A stretch of 64,000 nt of DNA from an uncultured Litoreibacter sp. (GTDB lineage: Bacteria; Pseudomonadota; Alphaproteobacteria; Rhodobacterales; Rhodobacteraceae), in contig CANLVO010000002.1 of assembly GCA_947494645.1 (NCBI GenBank), positions 862,359-926,358 of the forward strand. Direction: 5' to 3'. The notes under the pieces are model-generated. The model had not been told where the DNA came from, did no database searches, and saw nothing but the letters and a program-made list of their open reading frames with translations. Shown piece by piece: positions 1-8,343 of the stretch. A program made the position numbers and the translations under genes. Numbering within the stretch: position 1 is the stretch's first letter; every line of letters begins with the position of its first letter.

Positions 1-1109
1 AGGAGGCCCGCATGCATTTGCTCTTGCGCAAAGGGCGCTTGACGCCAGCGGAAATAACACACGGCCTCCGCGCCATGGGCAAACGCCTCCCACGCCCAGA
101 GGCGGCACATGCCGGGCAACGGCGCGGGGTTTACAGGTGCCCAGTTTACCGGGCCTGGTTGCTGTTCCATGATCCACCAGCGGCCGCGGCCAACGGCCCG
201 GTACAGGTCATGGTGGAAGGCTTGAAAGTCCGGGTCGCCTTGCTGGGCGTATGCGCGTTTATGGGTGGCGTCGTCTTCAAGGCGGTCTTCCAGAAAACCA
301 AGCGGGTAGCTGTCCCATGACGCGATATCGAGATCTGCGCCCACGTCGAAATGGTCAAACTCTGTAATGCGGCCCATGTAATTGTGGATCACCGGCGCGT
401 CGGAATGCGCCTTGATGATCTGCGCCTGCTCACGGTTGAAGGCGACAACCTGATCCGAGCTGAAGCGGCGGAAGGCCAGCGCATGAGAGGGGTTGGGCTC
501 CGTCACCGTCAGGTTGGGCAGATTGATCTGTTCAAAGCTGTCATAATCCATCGACCAGAAGACATTGCCCCACGCGCGGTTCAGCGCCTCGGTGCTTTGG
601 TACCGTTGCGCCAGCCAGTCCTGAAAGGCAGAGCGCGCGGCGTCGGAGTAGCTGATGGTCGTGTCATGGCAGCCGTATTCGTTGTCTGTCTGCCACGCAG
701 CGACATAGGCGTTGCCGCCGTAGCGTTTGGCGAGGATCTCAGTGATCCGGCGGCTTTCCTTGCGGAAGCCTTGATGGGAAAAGCAGTAATGCCTGCGCGA
801 GCCGAAGCCGCGCGGATGCCCGTGAGCATCCAGCGCCAGCATGTCGGGGTGTTTGTCCAGCATCCAGCGCGGCGGTGTTGCGGTAGGTGTGCCAAGGATC
901 ACTTTCAGCCCGGCATTGCCCAGCGCCTCAATGGCGCGGTCAAGCCAGTCAAGCTCCAGCCTTCCGGGTTGGGGCTCCATCCGGGACCATGCAAACTCAC
1001 CTATGCGCACCCATGCCAGCCCTGCCTTGACCATGTCGGCGGCGTCTTGCGGCCAGATGTCTTCTGGCCAGTGTTCGGGGTAGTAGCAGACGCCGAGGCC
1101 GCGGGTCAC
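1..1109 (-). CDS. GH42 beta-galactosidase (C-terminus cut by window edge)
   Basis: Predicted cytoplasmic glycoside hydrolase of family 42 that removes terminal beta-linked galactose. About 369 residues are visible before the frame runs off the left edge. The N-terminus reads CYYPEHWPE, the usual opening of the GH42 barrel. TDNEYG carries the expected acid/base Glu at about residue 144, and MEQQPG carries the expected nucleophile Glu at about 315. The start is a GTG at 1109 that overlaps the stop of the upstream lactonase gene (GTGA); no ATG fits as well. It is the last visible member of the leftward galactoside operon, so it is probably induced with the ABC importer and the GH36 alpha-galactosidase. 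Family assignment is firm; the natural substrate (lactose-like sugar, galactosylglycerol) is not shown. Confidence 0.9.
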   Translation of the reverse strand, partial: MTRGLGVCYYPEHWPEDIWPQDAADMVKAGLAWVRIGEFAWSRMEPQPGRLELDWLDRAIEALGNAGLKVILGTPTATPPRWMLDKHPDMLALDAHGHPRGFGSRRHYCFSHQGFRKESRRITEILAKRYGGNAYVAAWQTDNEYGCHDTTISYSDAARSAFQDWLAQRYQSTEALNRAWGNVFWSMDYDSFEQINLPNLTVTEPNPSHALAFRRFSSDQVVAFNREQAQIIKAHSDAPVIHNYMGRITEFDHFDVGADLDIASWDSYPLGFLEDRLEDDATHKRAYAQQGDPDFQAFHHDLYRAVGRGRWWIMEQQPGPVNWAPVNPAPLPGMCRLWAWEAFAHGAEAVCYFRWRQAPFAQEQMHAGL

Positions 1110-1957
1110 ACGAGCACCTGATGCTCTGTTTGGCCGCGCAGGTTCGTCTCGACGGTGAAGGTCTGGCCCGCTAATGGTTCTGCCTCAAGCTGGGCCGCAT
1201 CCATGCCCTCGCGGGCGGTGGTGACCAGCATCGTGATCATGTCGGGTCCACCCAAGGACGGGCAGCTGGCGTGAGACGTCGGCACCGCGAAGCTTTCGAG
1301 CAGTGTTCCGGCAGGGCTGTATTTTGCAACGCGGGCGGCACCCCATTGGGCGTTGAGAAAGCTGCCGTCGGTGGCCACCACTGCGCCGTCCGGGTTCAAG
1401 CCCTCTTCGGCCAGATCAAGAAAGACTGTCGGCGCCGCGTTCGGCCAGCCGTCTTTATCGAGCAGTGACTTGAACACCTTTGCGGGCTTTGTGTCGCCCC
1501 AATAGGCCGCGCTTCTGTCGGGTGTGAAGCAGATGGCGTTGGGGATAGAAAGCGGTCCGAACAGGCGACGCAGCTCGCCGCGGTAGTAGCGGTAGATCGC
1601 GCCGCCGCCATCCGGGTTTTCCTTGCGCATCGTGCCGATCCAGAACCCGCCCCAAGGGTCAGCGCGGCCGTCATTGCTGCGCGTGGTTGGGTCGTCTGCC
1701 TCGAGGTCGCATAGCTTCGAGGTCGCATGCGTTTCGATGTTGAACTTGGTCAGAGCGGTCTCTGTGGCGACGAGAAATGTGTCGTGGTCAATCCATCCCA
1801 AAGCGGAAACATGTTCGTCAAATTTCCAAGCACGGCCATCGTCACAAAGGATGCGCATCCCTATGATATCGCACCAGAAAAACTGCTGTCTGAGCGGGTG
1901 CCATAACGCGCCTTCGCCAAGCTCGCATGGGCGCGCGTCGTGGCATTTCGCGCTCAT
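1106..1957 (-). CDS. SMP-30/gluconolactonase-family sugar lactonase
   Basis: 283-residue beta-propeller of the SMP-30/regucalcin family, which hydrolyses aldonolactones with a bound divalent metal. Visible family signatures are LGEGALWHP near the N-terminus (metal Glu), the [12 protein letters not shown] stretch, and [11 protein letters not shown] near residue 200. Between a sugar dehydrogenase (3461-4231) and KDPGal kinase/aldolase genes, the expected job is opening galactono-lactone to galactonate. It overlaps both neighbours by 4 bp, implying translational coupling. The family also includes arabino- and glucono-lactonases, so the galactono specificity is inferred from context only. Confidence 0.85.
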   Translation of the reverse strand: MSAKCHDARPCELGEGALWHPLRQQFFWCDIIGMRILCDDGRAWKFDEHVSALGWIDHDTFLVATETALTKFNIETHATSKLCDLEADDPTTRSNDGRADPWGGFWIGTMRKENPDGGGAIYRYYRGELRRLFGPLSIPNAICFTPDRSAAYWGDTKPAKVFKSLLDKDGWPNAAPTVFLDLAEEGLNPDGAVVATDGSFLNAQWGAARVAKYSPAGTLLESFAVPTSHASCPSLGGPDMITMLVTTAREGMDAAQLEAEPLAGQTFTVETNLRGQTEHQVLV

Positions 1958-2559
1958 GAATAGGCCTCGTCATAGGCGGTGACGATGTCGCCTGCGATGG
2001 CTTTGATCTCTGCCGCGCCGCGACCCGGTTTGTAGAGGGCGGAGCCGATACCGAAGCCATTTGCGCCAGCGGCTTTCCAATCCGCAAACCCGTCGGGGCC
2101 GGCGCCGCCGACCATGTAGACTTGGGTCTCGGATGGGAGGACGGCGCGGATGGCTTTGAGGCCTTCGATGCCCATTTGGAAGCCCGGGAAAATCTTAAGA
2201 CCGTCGGCACCGGCTTTGAGGGCGGCGAAACACTCTGAAGGGGTTAACGCGCCGGGCCAGCTTTGGAGGCCTGCGGCTTTGGAGGCCTTGATGACCTCGG
2301 GGTCGGTGTTGGGGGAGACGATCAGGCGGCCGCCGACTTGCGCGATGGCGGCGACGTCTTGGGTGCTGAGCACCGTGCCTGCGCCAATTAGTGCTGTCTT
2401 TCCATGGGCTTGGGCCATAGCGCCGATGCTTTCGAGCGGGTCGGGGGAGTTCAGCGGCACTTCGATCTTGGTGATGCCTGCCTCAATCAACGCGTCGCAG
2501 ATGGGCAGGGCCTCTGCTGGGGTGATCCCGCGCAGGATGGCGATGAGATTTCGGCTCAT
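1954..2559 (-). CDS. dgoA: 2-dehydro-3-deoxy-6-phosphogalactonate aldolase
   Basis: 201-residue class I aldolase of the KDPG/KDPGal family that splits 2-keto-3-deoxy-6-phosphogalactonate into pyruvate and glyceraldehyde 3-phosphate. The catalytic Glu is seen in IEVPLNSP (about residue 33) and the Schiff-base Lys in GLKIFP (about residue 122); GGAGPDG is the phosphate-binding loop. Length fits the family. It overlaps dgoK by 4 bp and the lactonase by 4 bp. DgoA rather than the Entner-Doudoroff Eda is chosen because its partner kinase belongs to the galactonokinase family. I considered a role as a sulfo-ED aldolase but the neighbours do not support it. Confidence 0.9.
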   Translation of the reverse strand: MSRNLIAILRGITPAEALPICDALIEAGITKIEVPLNSPDPLESIGAMAQAHGKTALIGAGTVLSTQDVAAIAQVGGRLIVSPNTDPEVIKASKAAGLQSWPGALTPSECFAALKAGADGLKIFPGFQMGIEGLKAIRAVLPSETQVYMVGGAGPDGFADWKAAGANGFGIGSALYKPGRGAAEIKAIAGDIVTAYDEAYS

Positions 2560-3464
2560 GAAACAAGCTCCTGATAAGCGGCGGTCAGACCCTTCAGGGT
2601 CAGATCATCGCCGGTATGTTGAACGGGTGTAAGCCCTTGTTTTTCCATCGCCTTTGCGTAGAGCGCGTTCAGGCGTGGCGCTCCGATCAGGGCGATATTC
2701 TGGCCCAGCCAATAGGGGCGTGTGGCCGCGATTTCGGCGCCGATCAAGGTGCCTGAAAGGCGGGCTTTGGAAGTTGCGGCATCGGTGCTTTCCAACAGGT
2801 GGGAAGCGCGAATTTGAAAAAGGCGGGAGGTCACGGTTTCAGGCCGGGACAGCGTGTCGGAGACGGCGTCCAGAAAGGCGTCTTCATCCCAATCTTCGCT
2901 GCCGACGGAGTGGCGCAGGACGGAGTTTTTAGAGAGCAGTGCGAACAGTTCCCCGGTCATAACGGTTTGAAAAGAAACAACTTCCTTAGCAGAAATGTGC
3001 ACCCATTTGGTGTGGGTTCCAGGCATACAGAGCACGCCGTCGAAGTCGGGATTGCCCGCTAGGAAGCCTGCGATCTGGGTCTCCTCGCCGCGCATTACAT
3101 CGGGGGAATTGTCCTGCTTCAGGCCTGGCAGGATATGCATTGAGATGCGTTTATCGCTTGTTTTACAAGGGCTTAGCGTTCCGTGGGGCGTTGTGGGCAC
3201 GGTGCGGTAGGGGGCCTCTGACCAGCCTTGGCGCGCACCGACCATGCCGCAGGCGATGATGGGGGTTTCAGAGGCTCCAAGCCATTGTTCTGTAATGGAA
3301 ATTAGCGTTGGTTCGAACGCGTCTTTCGCCAGAGTGCCCATGCCTTTGTCGGAGGTGGCGCAGTCTTTGACGGTACCGTCAGAGGTCATCGCCCAAGCGC
3401 GCAGATTGGAGGTACCCCAGTCGACTGCGATCCAGTCAGCGTATGTTTTTTCCCCTGACATCAA
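2556..3464 (-). CDS. dgoK: 2-dehydro-3-deoxygalactonokinase
   Basis: 302-residue kinase of the DgoK family (sugar-kinase/actin-like fold) that phosphorylates 2-keto-3-deoxygalactonate with ATP, making the substrate for the adjacent DgoA. Family-typical features are [13 protein letters not shown] at the N-terminus (phosphate-1 loop), [10 protein letters not shown] near residue 70, and MPGTHTKWV near residue 145. It overlaps the dehydrogenase gene upstream and dgoA downstream by 4 bp each, so all are on one transcript. With DgoA this fixes the pathway as De Ley-Doudoroff. The dehydratase that should feed it is absent from the visible part of the operon. Confidence 0.92.
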   Translation of the reverse strand: MMSGEKTYADWIAVDWGTSNLRAWAMTSDGTVKDCATSDKGMGTLAKDAFEPTLISITEQWLGASETPIIACGMVGARQGWSEAPYRTVPTTPHGTLSPCKTSDKRISMHILPGLKQDNSPDVMRGEETQIAGFLAGNPDFDGVLCMPGTHTKWVHISAKEVVSFQTVMTGELFALLSKNSVLRHSVGSEDWDEDAFLDAVSDTLSRPETVTSRLFQIRASHLLESTDAATSKARLSGTLIGAEIAATRPYWLGQNIALIGAPRLNALYAKAMEKQGLTPVQHTGDDLTLKGLTAAYQELVS

Positions 3465-4231
3465 CCGGTTACGACGACGCCGCCGTCGATGACGAGGGCT
3501 TGGCCGGTCATCATCTTGGAGGTGTTGGAGGCCAGAAAGAGCACGCCATTGATCATGTCGTCAGGGTCCAGAGTGTCCTTAAGGCATTGACGGGAAAGGT
3601 GATTTTCCAATCCTTCGGGGGTAACCCAAAGGTCTTTCTGCTTTTGAGTGAGCACCCAACCCGGCGCCAAAGCGTTAACGCGGATTTTGTCGGGGCCGAA
3701 CTCGCGGGCCAGTGAACGGGTCATTCCGTTAATACCCGAATTGGCCGCCGTGTAGAGCGGGTAGCCCGCGTTGCCCATCATGTAGGAGATGGATGAGAAG
3801 TTGATGATCGAGCCGAAACCCGCTTTTTTCATTTGCGGAACAACGGCTTGGCAGGCGAAGAAATAGGCTTTGAGATTGATGGCCATCATCCAGTCGAAGA
3901 ATTCGCTGTCGACTTCTTCGGTGGTGTGGCGCTTGTCGTTGGCGGCGTTGTTAACCAAACAGGTGATCGGGCCGTTTGCTTTGGCGGATTGATCAATCGC
4001 GGCGGTCAAAACGTCCGTATCGGTGATGTCGCCTTGGATGAACAAAGGCGCAACCCCATGTTTTTCCTTCATTTCTTCGACGAATTCAGACGCATCAGAG
4101 CGGCCGATGAAGGCCACTTTTGCGCCTTGGGCCATGAAGCCATCCGTTAACGAGGCACCAATGCCGGAGCCGCCTCCGGTGATGAAGACGGAAGCGCCGT
4201 GCAGATCGTGAAAGGTTGCTACTTTGGTCAT
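3461..4231 (-). CDS. SDR oxidoreductase, probable sugar 1-dehydrogenase; YxxxN in place of YxxxK
   Basis: 256-residue short-chain dehydrogenase, probably oxidising an aldose (likely galactose) to its lactone with NAD(P). The cofactor motif TGGGSGIG, the NNAA motif and the C-terminal MTGQALVIDGG are intact. The catalytic Ser and Tyr are present at normal spacing (Ser, 12 residues, Tyr). The Lys four positions after the Tyr is replaced by Asn: the protein reads YTAAN and the codon is AAT. In classical SDRs that Lys lowers the Tyr pKa and holds the ribose. The gene lies directly before dgoK with a 4 bp overlap. The sugar-dehydrogenase role comes from context; the substitution makes activity uncertain. 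Confidence 0.75.
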   Translation of the reverse strand: MTKVATFHDLHGASVFITGGGSGIGASLTDGFMAQGAKVAFIGRSDASEFVEEMKEKHGVAPLFIQGDITDTDVLTAAIDQSAKANGPITCLVNNAANDKRHTTEEVDSEFFDWMMAINLKAYFFACQAVVPQMKKAGFGSIINFSSISYMMGNAGYPLYTAANSGINGMTRSLAREFGPDKIRVNALAPGWVLTQKQKDLWVTPEGLENHLSRQCLKDTLDPDDMINGVLFLASNTSKMMTGQALVIDGGVVVTG

Positions 4232-4237
4232 CAGACC

Positions 4238-4291
4238 CCCTTTTTGTACAAATTGGGGTAAAGTTTTTGGGCCCGAAACCCATTTTGTACA
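4238..4291. promoter_or_regulatory. Paired TGTACAAA direct repeats upstream of the SDR gene
   Basis: The 94 bp between the GH36 and SDR genes holds two copies of a 13 bp word, read on the minus strand as TGTACAAAAAGGG (4238-4250) and TGTACAAAATGGG (4279-4291). They match at 12 of 13 positions and are 41 bp apart. The copy nearer the SDR start also forms the perfect palindrome TTTGTACAAA (4243-4252). Such TTGTACAA words are common in operators, so this may be an internal regulated promoter. The binding protein is unknown. Confidence 0.35.
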
Positions 4292-4325
4292 TTTTTCGAA
4301 CCCGGATTTCTTAAGGCTTTGTTCA

Positions 4326-6425
4326 TTATAGCCGCTCCCCTTCGAGGACCCACATCGACTCCGGGAAGGACCATGGCAAGGTCACCCCTTGGGTCATCAG
4401 CCATGCGCCGGACACTTCGATGGCTTTTTCTTTCAACACGGGCATTCCGCGTGAAAGCGTGGCGGGTGCGCCGCTTTCGCGGTTGATCAGCCGGACGCGG
4501 TATGTGGCGTCGTGGAAAAGGCGGGTCAGGCGCAGGGGGCGGGGCGCGATTTGGTCGGAGGTTTCGGCTTTGCCTGCGAAGATCACGAATTTGCTGCCGT
4601 CACGCGACAGCTGCTGCTCGGCGATGACGGCGGGGTCAGCTGAATCGAGGCGCAGGATGTCTGCGGGGATCAGCCAATCGCGGTTGTGTTTCCACCAAGA
4701 GGTGACGTCTTTCAGGACGGCTTCTTCATGGGTGTTCAACTCGCGCGGGTCCATCTCAAAGCCCATGTGGCGTTGCGCGGCGACCCACGCGCGGAAAGAG
4801 ATATCGAGGATGCGGCCCGACGTGTGGCACTTGCGTGGGCCGACATGCGAACCGGTGACCGACATGGGCAGGAACAGCGCCGCGTTATGCTGCATCTTGA
4901 GCCGTTCGAGGGCGTCATTTGAATCCGACAGCCAGACGCGTTGGGTGCGTTTGAGGATACCGAAGTCGATGCGACCACCGCCGGATGCGCAGCTTTCAAT
5001 TTCGACGTGCGGGAAGTCTTCGCGCAATCGGTCGAGCAGCGCGTAGGAGCCACGGGTTTGATCGGCATCGGGGGCAGGGAGCACGCGGTTGTGGTCCCAT
5101 TTGATGTAGTCGATTGGGTATTCGGTGAGGATCGCGGCCATGCGGTCGTAGACGAAGTCGCGGACCTCGGGCAGGCCCATGTTGAGCGCCTTTTGCTGGC
5201 GGCCCAAGGTCTGGTCTTCGGAGCCCAAGGCCCAATCGGGGTGGGCGCGGTGCAGGTCGCTGTCCTCGTTGATCATCTCAGGCTCGAACCAGATGCCGAA
5301 GGTCATGCCCTCGCCGTGGACGTGGTCGATGAGAGGGCCGAGGCCGTCAGGGTATTTGCGGGGGTCGACCTGCCAGTCGCTGAGCGACGTTGTGTCATCA
5401 TCGCGCTGCCCGAACCAGCCGTCATCAAGGACGAAGCGTTCGGCACCGAGTTTGGCGGCGCGGGTGGCGATGTCTTGCAGGATGTCGAGCTTGTGGTCGA
5501 AATAAACGGCTTCCCAGCAGTTGTAATGCACGGGGCGCGGCTTGTCGTTGGCGGGGGTGATGATGCGGTCGCGCAGGTGGCGCTGGAAGGCGACGGCGCA
5601 GCCATTGAGACCATCATCTGAGAAGGTGAGGTAGAGCGAAGCACTTTCGAAGTGCTTGGCGGCGTTGACCTCCATCCGGGCGGCGTGGCCGAACTGGATT
5701 TGGCGGCGTCCGTCGGGCAGTTCTTCGGCGATCATCTTATGCCCGCCGGACCAGCCGTAGTGGAACGCGTAGGCGTGGCCTTGGGTATTTGTGGCCCCGC
5801 GGCACGGCACGATGAGGCCGGGGAAATGTTCGTGCCCGGTGCGGCCCGTGCGGTTTTCACGGTAGCGCATGCCGGGTGACCATGCAGTGCGGTTGAGCTG
5901 AAACTCACCCGTCCAGCGGCCCGCCACGTCGATCATTTCGTCGCTGAGCTGTGGGCCGGGGATCACCGGAGCGGAGAGCCAGTGCAGGTGCACGGGATCG
6001 TCGCTGTCGAGGATCGCCTTGGCGGTGATGATCCGGGTGTCGGGGTCGGTCTGGAACCGGGCGGTGTAGCGCAGGTTCGTTTCTCCGTCCTTGTAATGCA
6101 AGGTGAGCGTGTCGTCGGTCTCATCGGCCCCGTCGAAGCAGAATTTCGGCAAGAGCGGGGAGCCGTCCTGAGCGCGCAGGATCAGGCCGGGCTGGCCGGG
6201 GAAGGTGCGCGATGCCTCGGGCAGGATCGACAGATCCGGGTTTTCGTCGAGCATGCCGCCGGTCACATCCAGCGCGTAGGCGTGATAGAGCGTGCCGAGG
6301 TCCTCGCCCTTGGGCAAGGGTGGGCCCCAATAGACCACTTCGGGCAGCCGTGTCCGGCGTGCGGCCAGCACCAGCGTCTGCCGCACATCGTCCAAGCGCC
6401 ATGCTTGGAAAGTCTCGTCGATCAT
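4326..6425 (-). CDS. GH36 alpha-galactosidase
   Basis: 699-residue cytoplasmic glycoside hydrolase of family 36 (RafA/AgaA type), releasing terminal alpha-galactose from melibiose, raffinose or galactosylglycerols. After an N-terminal beta-sandwich, the barrel shows VLDDGWFGQRDDD, the nucleophile motif KWDHNR (Asp about residue 444), SCASGGGRID, and WLSDSND carrying the acid/base Asp. There is no signal peptide, so substrates must be imported, which fits the ABC genes immediately upstream (1 bp gap to the permease stop). Length is normal for the family. Confidence in the family is high; the exact galactoside is unknown. Confidence 0.93.
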   Translation of the reverse strand: MIDETFQAWRLDDVRQTLVLAARRTRLPEVVYWGPPLPKGEDLGTLYHAYALDVTGGMLDENPDLSILPEASRTFPGQPGLILRAQDGSPLLPKFCFDGADETDDTLTLHYKDGETNLRYTARFQTDPDTRIITAKAILDSDDPVHLHWLSAPVIPGPQLSDEMIDVAGRWTGEFQLNRTAWSPGMRYRENRTGRTGHEHFPGLIVPCRGATNTQGHAYAFHYGWSGGHKMIAEELPDGRRQIQFGHAARMEVNAAKHFESASLYLTFSDDGLNGCAVAFQRHLRDRIITPANDKPRPVHYNCWEAVYFDHKLDILQDIATRAAKLGAERFVLDDGWFGQRDDDTTSLSDWQVDPRKYPDGLGPLIDHVHGEGMTFGIWFEPEMINEDSDLHRAHPDWALGSEDQTLGRQQKALNMGLPEVRDFVYDRMAAILTEYPIDYIKWDHNRVLPAPDADQTRGSYALLDRLREDFPHVEIESCASGGGRIDFGILKRTQRVWLSDSNDALERLKMQHNAALFLPMSVTGSHVGPRKCHTSGRILDISFRAWVAAQRHMGFEMDPRELNTHEEAVLKDVTSWWKHNRDWLIPADILRLDSADPAVIAEQQLSRDGSKFVIFAGKAETSDQIAPRPLRLTRLFHDATYRVRLINRESGAPATLSRGMPVLKEKAIEVSGAWLMTQGVTLPWSFPESMWVLEGERL

Positions 6426-6426
6426 T

Positions 6427-7272
6427 TTACTTAACTGCTCCGAGGGTCAGGCCCGCGATGAAGTGTTTCTGCATCAGGAAGAACATGGCCACCGGGGGTA
6501 ATGCCGCAACGATGGAACCCGCACTCATCAGGTGGTAAGCCGCACGGAACTGCGCGTTGAAGGATGTGATCCCTGCCGTTACGGGCTGCGATTCAACGCC
6601 CTGTGTCAGCACCACGGCCCAGAAGTAGTCGTTCCAGATGAAGGTGAAGATCAGCACCGCCATGGCGGCCAGCGCGGGCTTCATCAGCGGCATGATCACG
6701 AACCAGAAGATGCGGAATTCCGAGATGCCTTCGACGCGGGCAGCCTCTACCAATTCGAACGGCAGGGCGCGGATGAAGTTGCGCATGAAGAGGGTACAGA
6801 AGCCCGTCTGGAAGGCGATGTGGAACAGCACGAGGCCGGGGATGGTGTTGTAGAGACCCATATCCAGCGTCAGGTCGCGGACCGGGACCATGAGGATCTG
6901 GAAGGGCACGAAGTTGCCCGCCACGAACATGAAGAAGACCCAAATGTTCGCTTTGAACTTGTAGATGCCCAGCGCGAAGCCGGTCATGGAGCTGAGGATG
7001 ATGCAGCCGATCACCGTTGGGATCGTGATCAAGAGCGAGTTCAGCATGTAGCGCGGCATGTCGGAGCCGAAGACGAGGCCGTAATTTGCGAAACCCTCAA
7101 AGGATGTGGGCCAGCCCCAGTAGTTGCCGGTGGTGAAATCCGCGTCGGGCTTGATGGAGAAGAGGGCCACGGCCAAGAGCGGTGCCAGCCAGACCAGCAA
7201 AGCAACTGGCAACATGGCCTTGTAGGCAATCTGGACGCCGGGGGTCGACTTTTCGATAGGGGTCGGAAACAT
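6427..7272 (-). CDS. Carbohydrate ABC transporter permease (MalG/CUT1 type)
   Basis: 281-residue inner-membrane permease with about six transmembrane helices. The EAA cytoplasmic loop that docks on the ATPase is visible as EAARVEGISEFRIFWFVIMP around residue 180. A long hydrophobic run near residue 20 starts the first helix. It partners the MalF-type permease (1 bp gap) and the binding protein further upstream. The ATPase is not in this operon; the UgpC/MsmK-like gene at 10545-11603 across the regulator is the likely energiser. The substrate is probably an alpha-galactoside, from the adjoining GH36 gene. Confidence 0.9.
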   Translation of the reverse strand: MFPTPIEKSTPGVQIAYKAMLPVALLVWLAPLLAVALFSIKPDADFTTGNYWGWPTSFEGFANYGLVFGSDMPRYMLNSLLITIPTVIGCIILSSMTGFALGIYKFKANIWVFFMFVAGNFVPFQILMVPVRDLTLDMGLYNTIPGLVLFHIAFQTGFCTLFMRNFIRALPFELVEAARVEGISEFRIFWFVIMPLMKPALAAMAVLIFTFIWNDYFWAVVLTQGVESQPVTAGITSFNAQFRAAYHLMSAGSIVAALPPVAMFFLMQKHFIAGLTLGAVK

Positions 7273-7273
7273 C

Positions 7274-8206
7274 TTAGCGTCCCTTCTCTTCGTTATACAT
7301 CGAGTAGAGGAAGTAGGTGATGAACACGAGCATGATCAGGAACAGCACCACGGCGACGGCGGCGCCGTAACCCATGCGGAAGCCGTATTCAGAGAGCGCG
7401 ACCTCGAACATGTAGAAGGAGAGCACCCGGCTGGACCCGAACGGCCCGCCATTGGTCATAATGGAGATCAGATCGAAGGACCGCAGCGCGCCGATGATCG
7501 TCACCACGAAGGCAATGAATGTGGCGGGTTTCAGCTGTGGAACGACTACGTACCAGAGCATCTTGAGGCGCTTGGCGCCGTCGAGGCGGGCGGCCTCGAT
7601 CTGCTCGGGGTCCACGGCGTTCAGGCCGGTGAGGTAGAGGATCATGCAATAGGCCGTCTGCGGCCAGAGGCCCGCGGCGATGATACCGTAGGTCACGTAG
7701 GCCTCGTCGCCCAGCACGTTGATCGGGCCGAGGCCGAACCAACCGAGCGCGATGTTAAACAGGCCAAAGGTCGGGTCGTAGAACCAGCCAAAGACAAGGC
7801 CCACAACCACCTGAGAGATCACGAAGGGGAAGAAGAACAGCGACTTATAAAGGCGGATGCCCCAGACTGTCTGATTCAACAGCAATGCGATGAACAGGCC
7901 TGCGGGGATGGCCAGAAGATAAAGGGCCAGCCAGATGAAGTTGTTCTTCAACGATGTGTAGAAGGCCCCGTCGTCCCACAGCTCGGCGTAGTTGGCGAGG
8001 CCCACGTTTTGCGCTTCGCCCAGGCCGTCCCAGCTTAGCGTGGAATAGTAGAAAGACTGGAAGATCGGGATGATCACGTAGACCATGAAGAACAGGATGC
8101 CGGGGATCAGGAAGAGCCACGGGGTGACCGCGATCTCGTTTCGCTTGTACCAGCCGCGTTCTTTCGGGGCTTGATACTCGGATTGTGGTACGGCGACGTT
8201 GGCCAT
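7274..8206 (-). CDS. Carbohydrate ABC transporter permease (MalF/CUT1 type)
   Basis: 310-residue inner-membrane permease with a first helix around residues 33-55 (WLFLIPGILFFMVYVIIP) and the EAA loop EAARLDGAKRLKMLWYVVVP near residue 205. The start at 8206 is preferred because GGAGG lies about 7 nt upstream; a frame-compatible ATG at 8221 would put that ribosome site inside the gene. It pairs with the MalG-type permease to form the membrane channel. Regulation is expected from the divergent IclR promoter region through the binding-protein gene, with a hairpin in between (8301-8317). Confidence 0.9.
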   Translation of the reverse strand: MANVAVPQSEYQAPKERGWYKRNEIAVTPWLFLIPGILFFMVYVIIPIFQSFYYSTLSWDGLGEAQNVGLANYAELWDDGAFYTSLKNNFIWLALYLLAIPAGLFIALLLNQTVWGIRLYKSLFFFPFVISQVVVGLVFGWFYDPTFGLFNIALGWFGLGPINVLGDEAYVTYGIIAAGLWPQTAYCMILYLTGLNAVDPEQIEAARLDGAKRLKMLWYVVVPQLKPATFIAFVVTIIGALRSFDLISIMTNGGPFGSSRVLSFYMFEVALSEYGFRMGYGAAVAVVLFLIMLVFITYFLYSMYNEEKGR

Positions 8207-8300
8207 GACGGATCCTCCCACGGGTCTGTCTTATGCGTTAAAGCGCATTTGGAAATACCGGATTGGTACTTGCAGATGGGCTTCGGAAGAGGGGTGGTAA

Positions 8301-8317
8301 GGCGGGATATCCCCGCC
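8301..8317 (-). terminator. Hairpin between binding-protein and permease genes
   Basis: A GC-rich inverted repeat (GGCGGG/CCCGCC, 5 nt loop) sits in the 137 bp between the binding-protein gene and the MalF-type gene. It has no strong U run. This position is typical of a processing or attenuation structure that leaves more mRNA for the binding protein than for the membrane subunits. Confidence 0.5.
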
Positions 8318-8343
8318 CTACCGGTGTTCTTGAAGCGGAGCGC

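Noticed and set aside
1954-2559. KDPG-type aldolase as part of a sulfo-Entner-Doudoroff pathway
   Set aside because: It is coupled to dgoK and galactosidase genes, 10 kb and two operons away from the sulfosugar candidate, which has a complete EMP-type set of its own.
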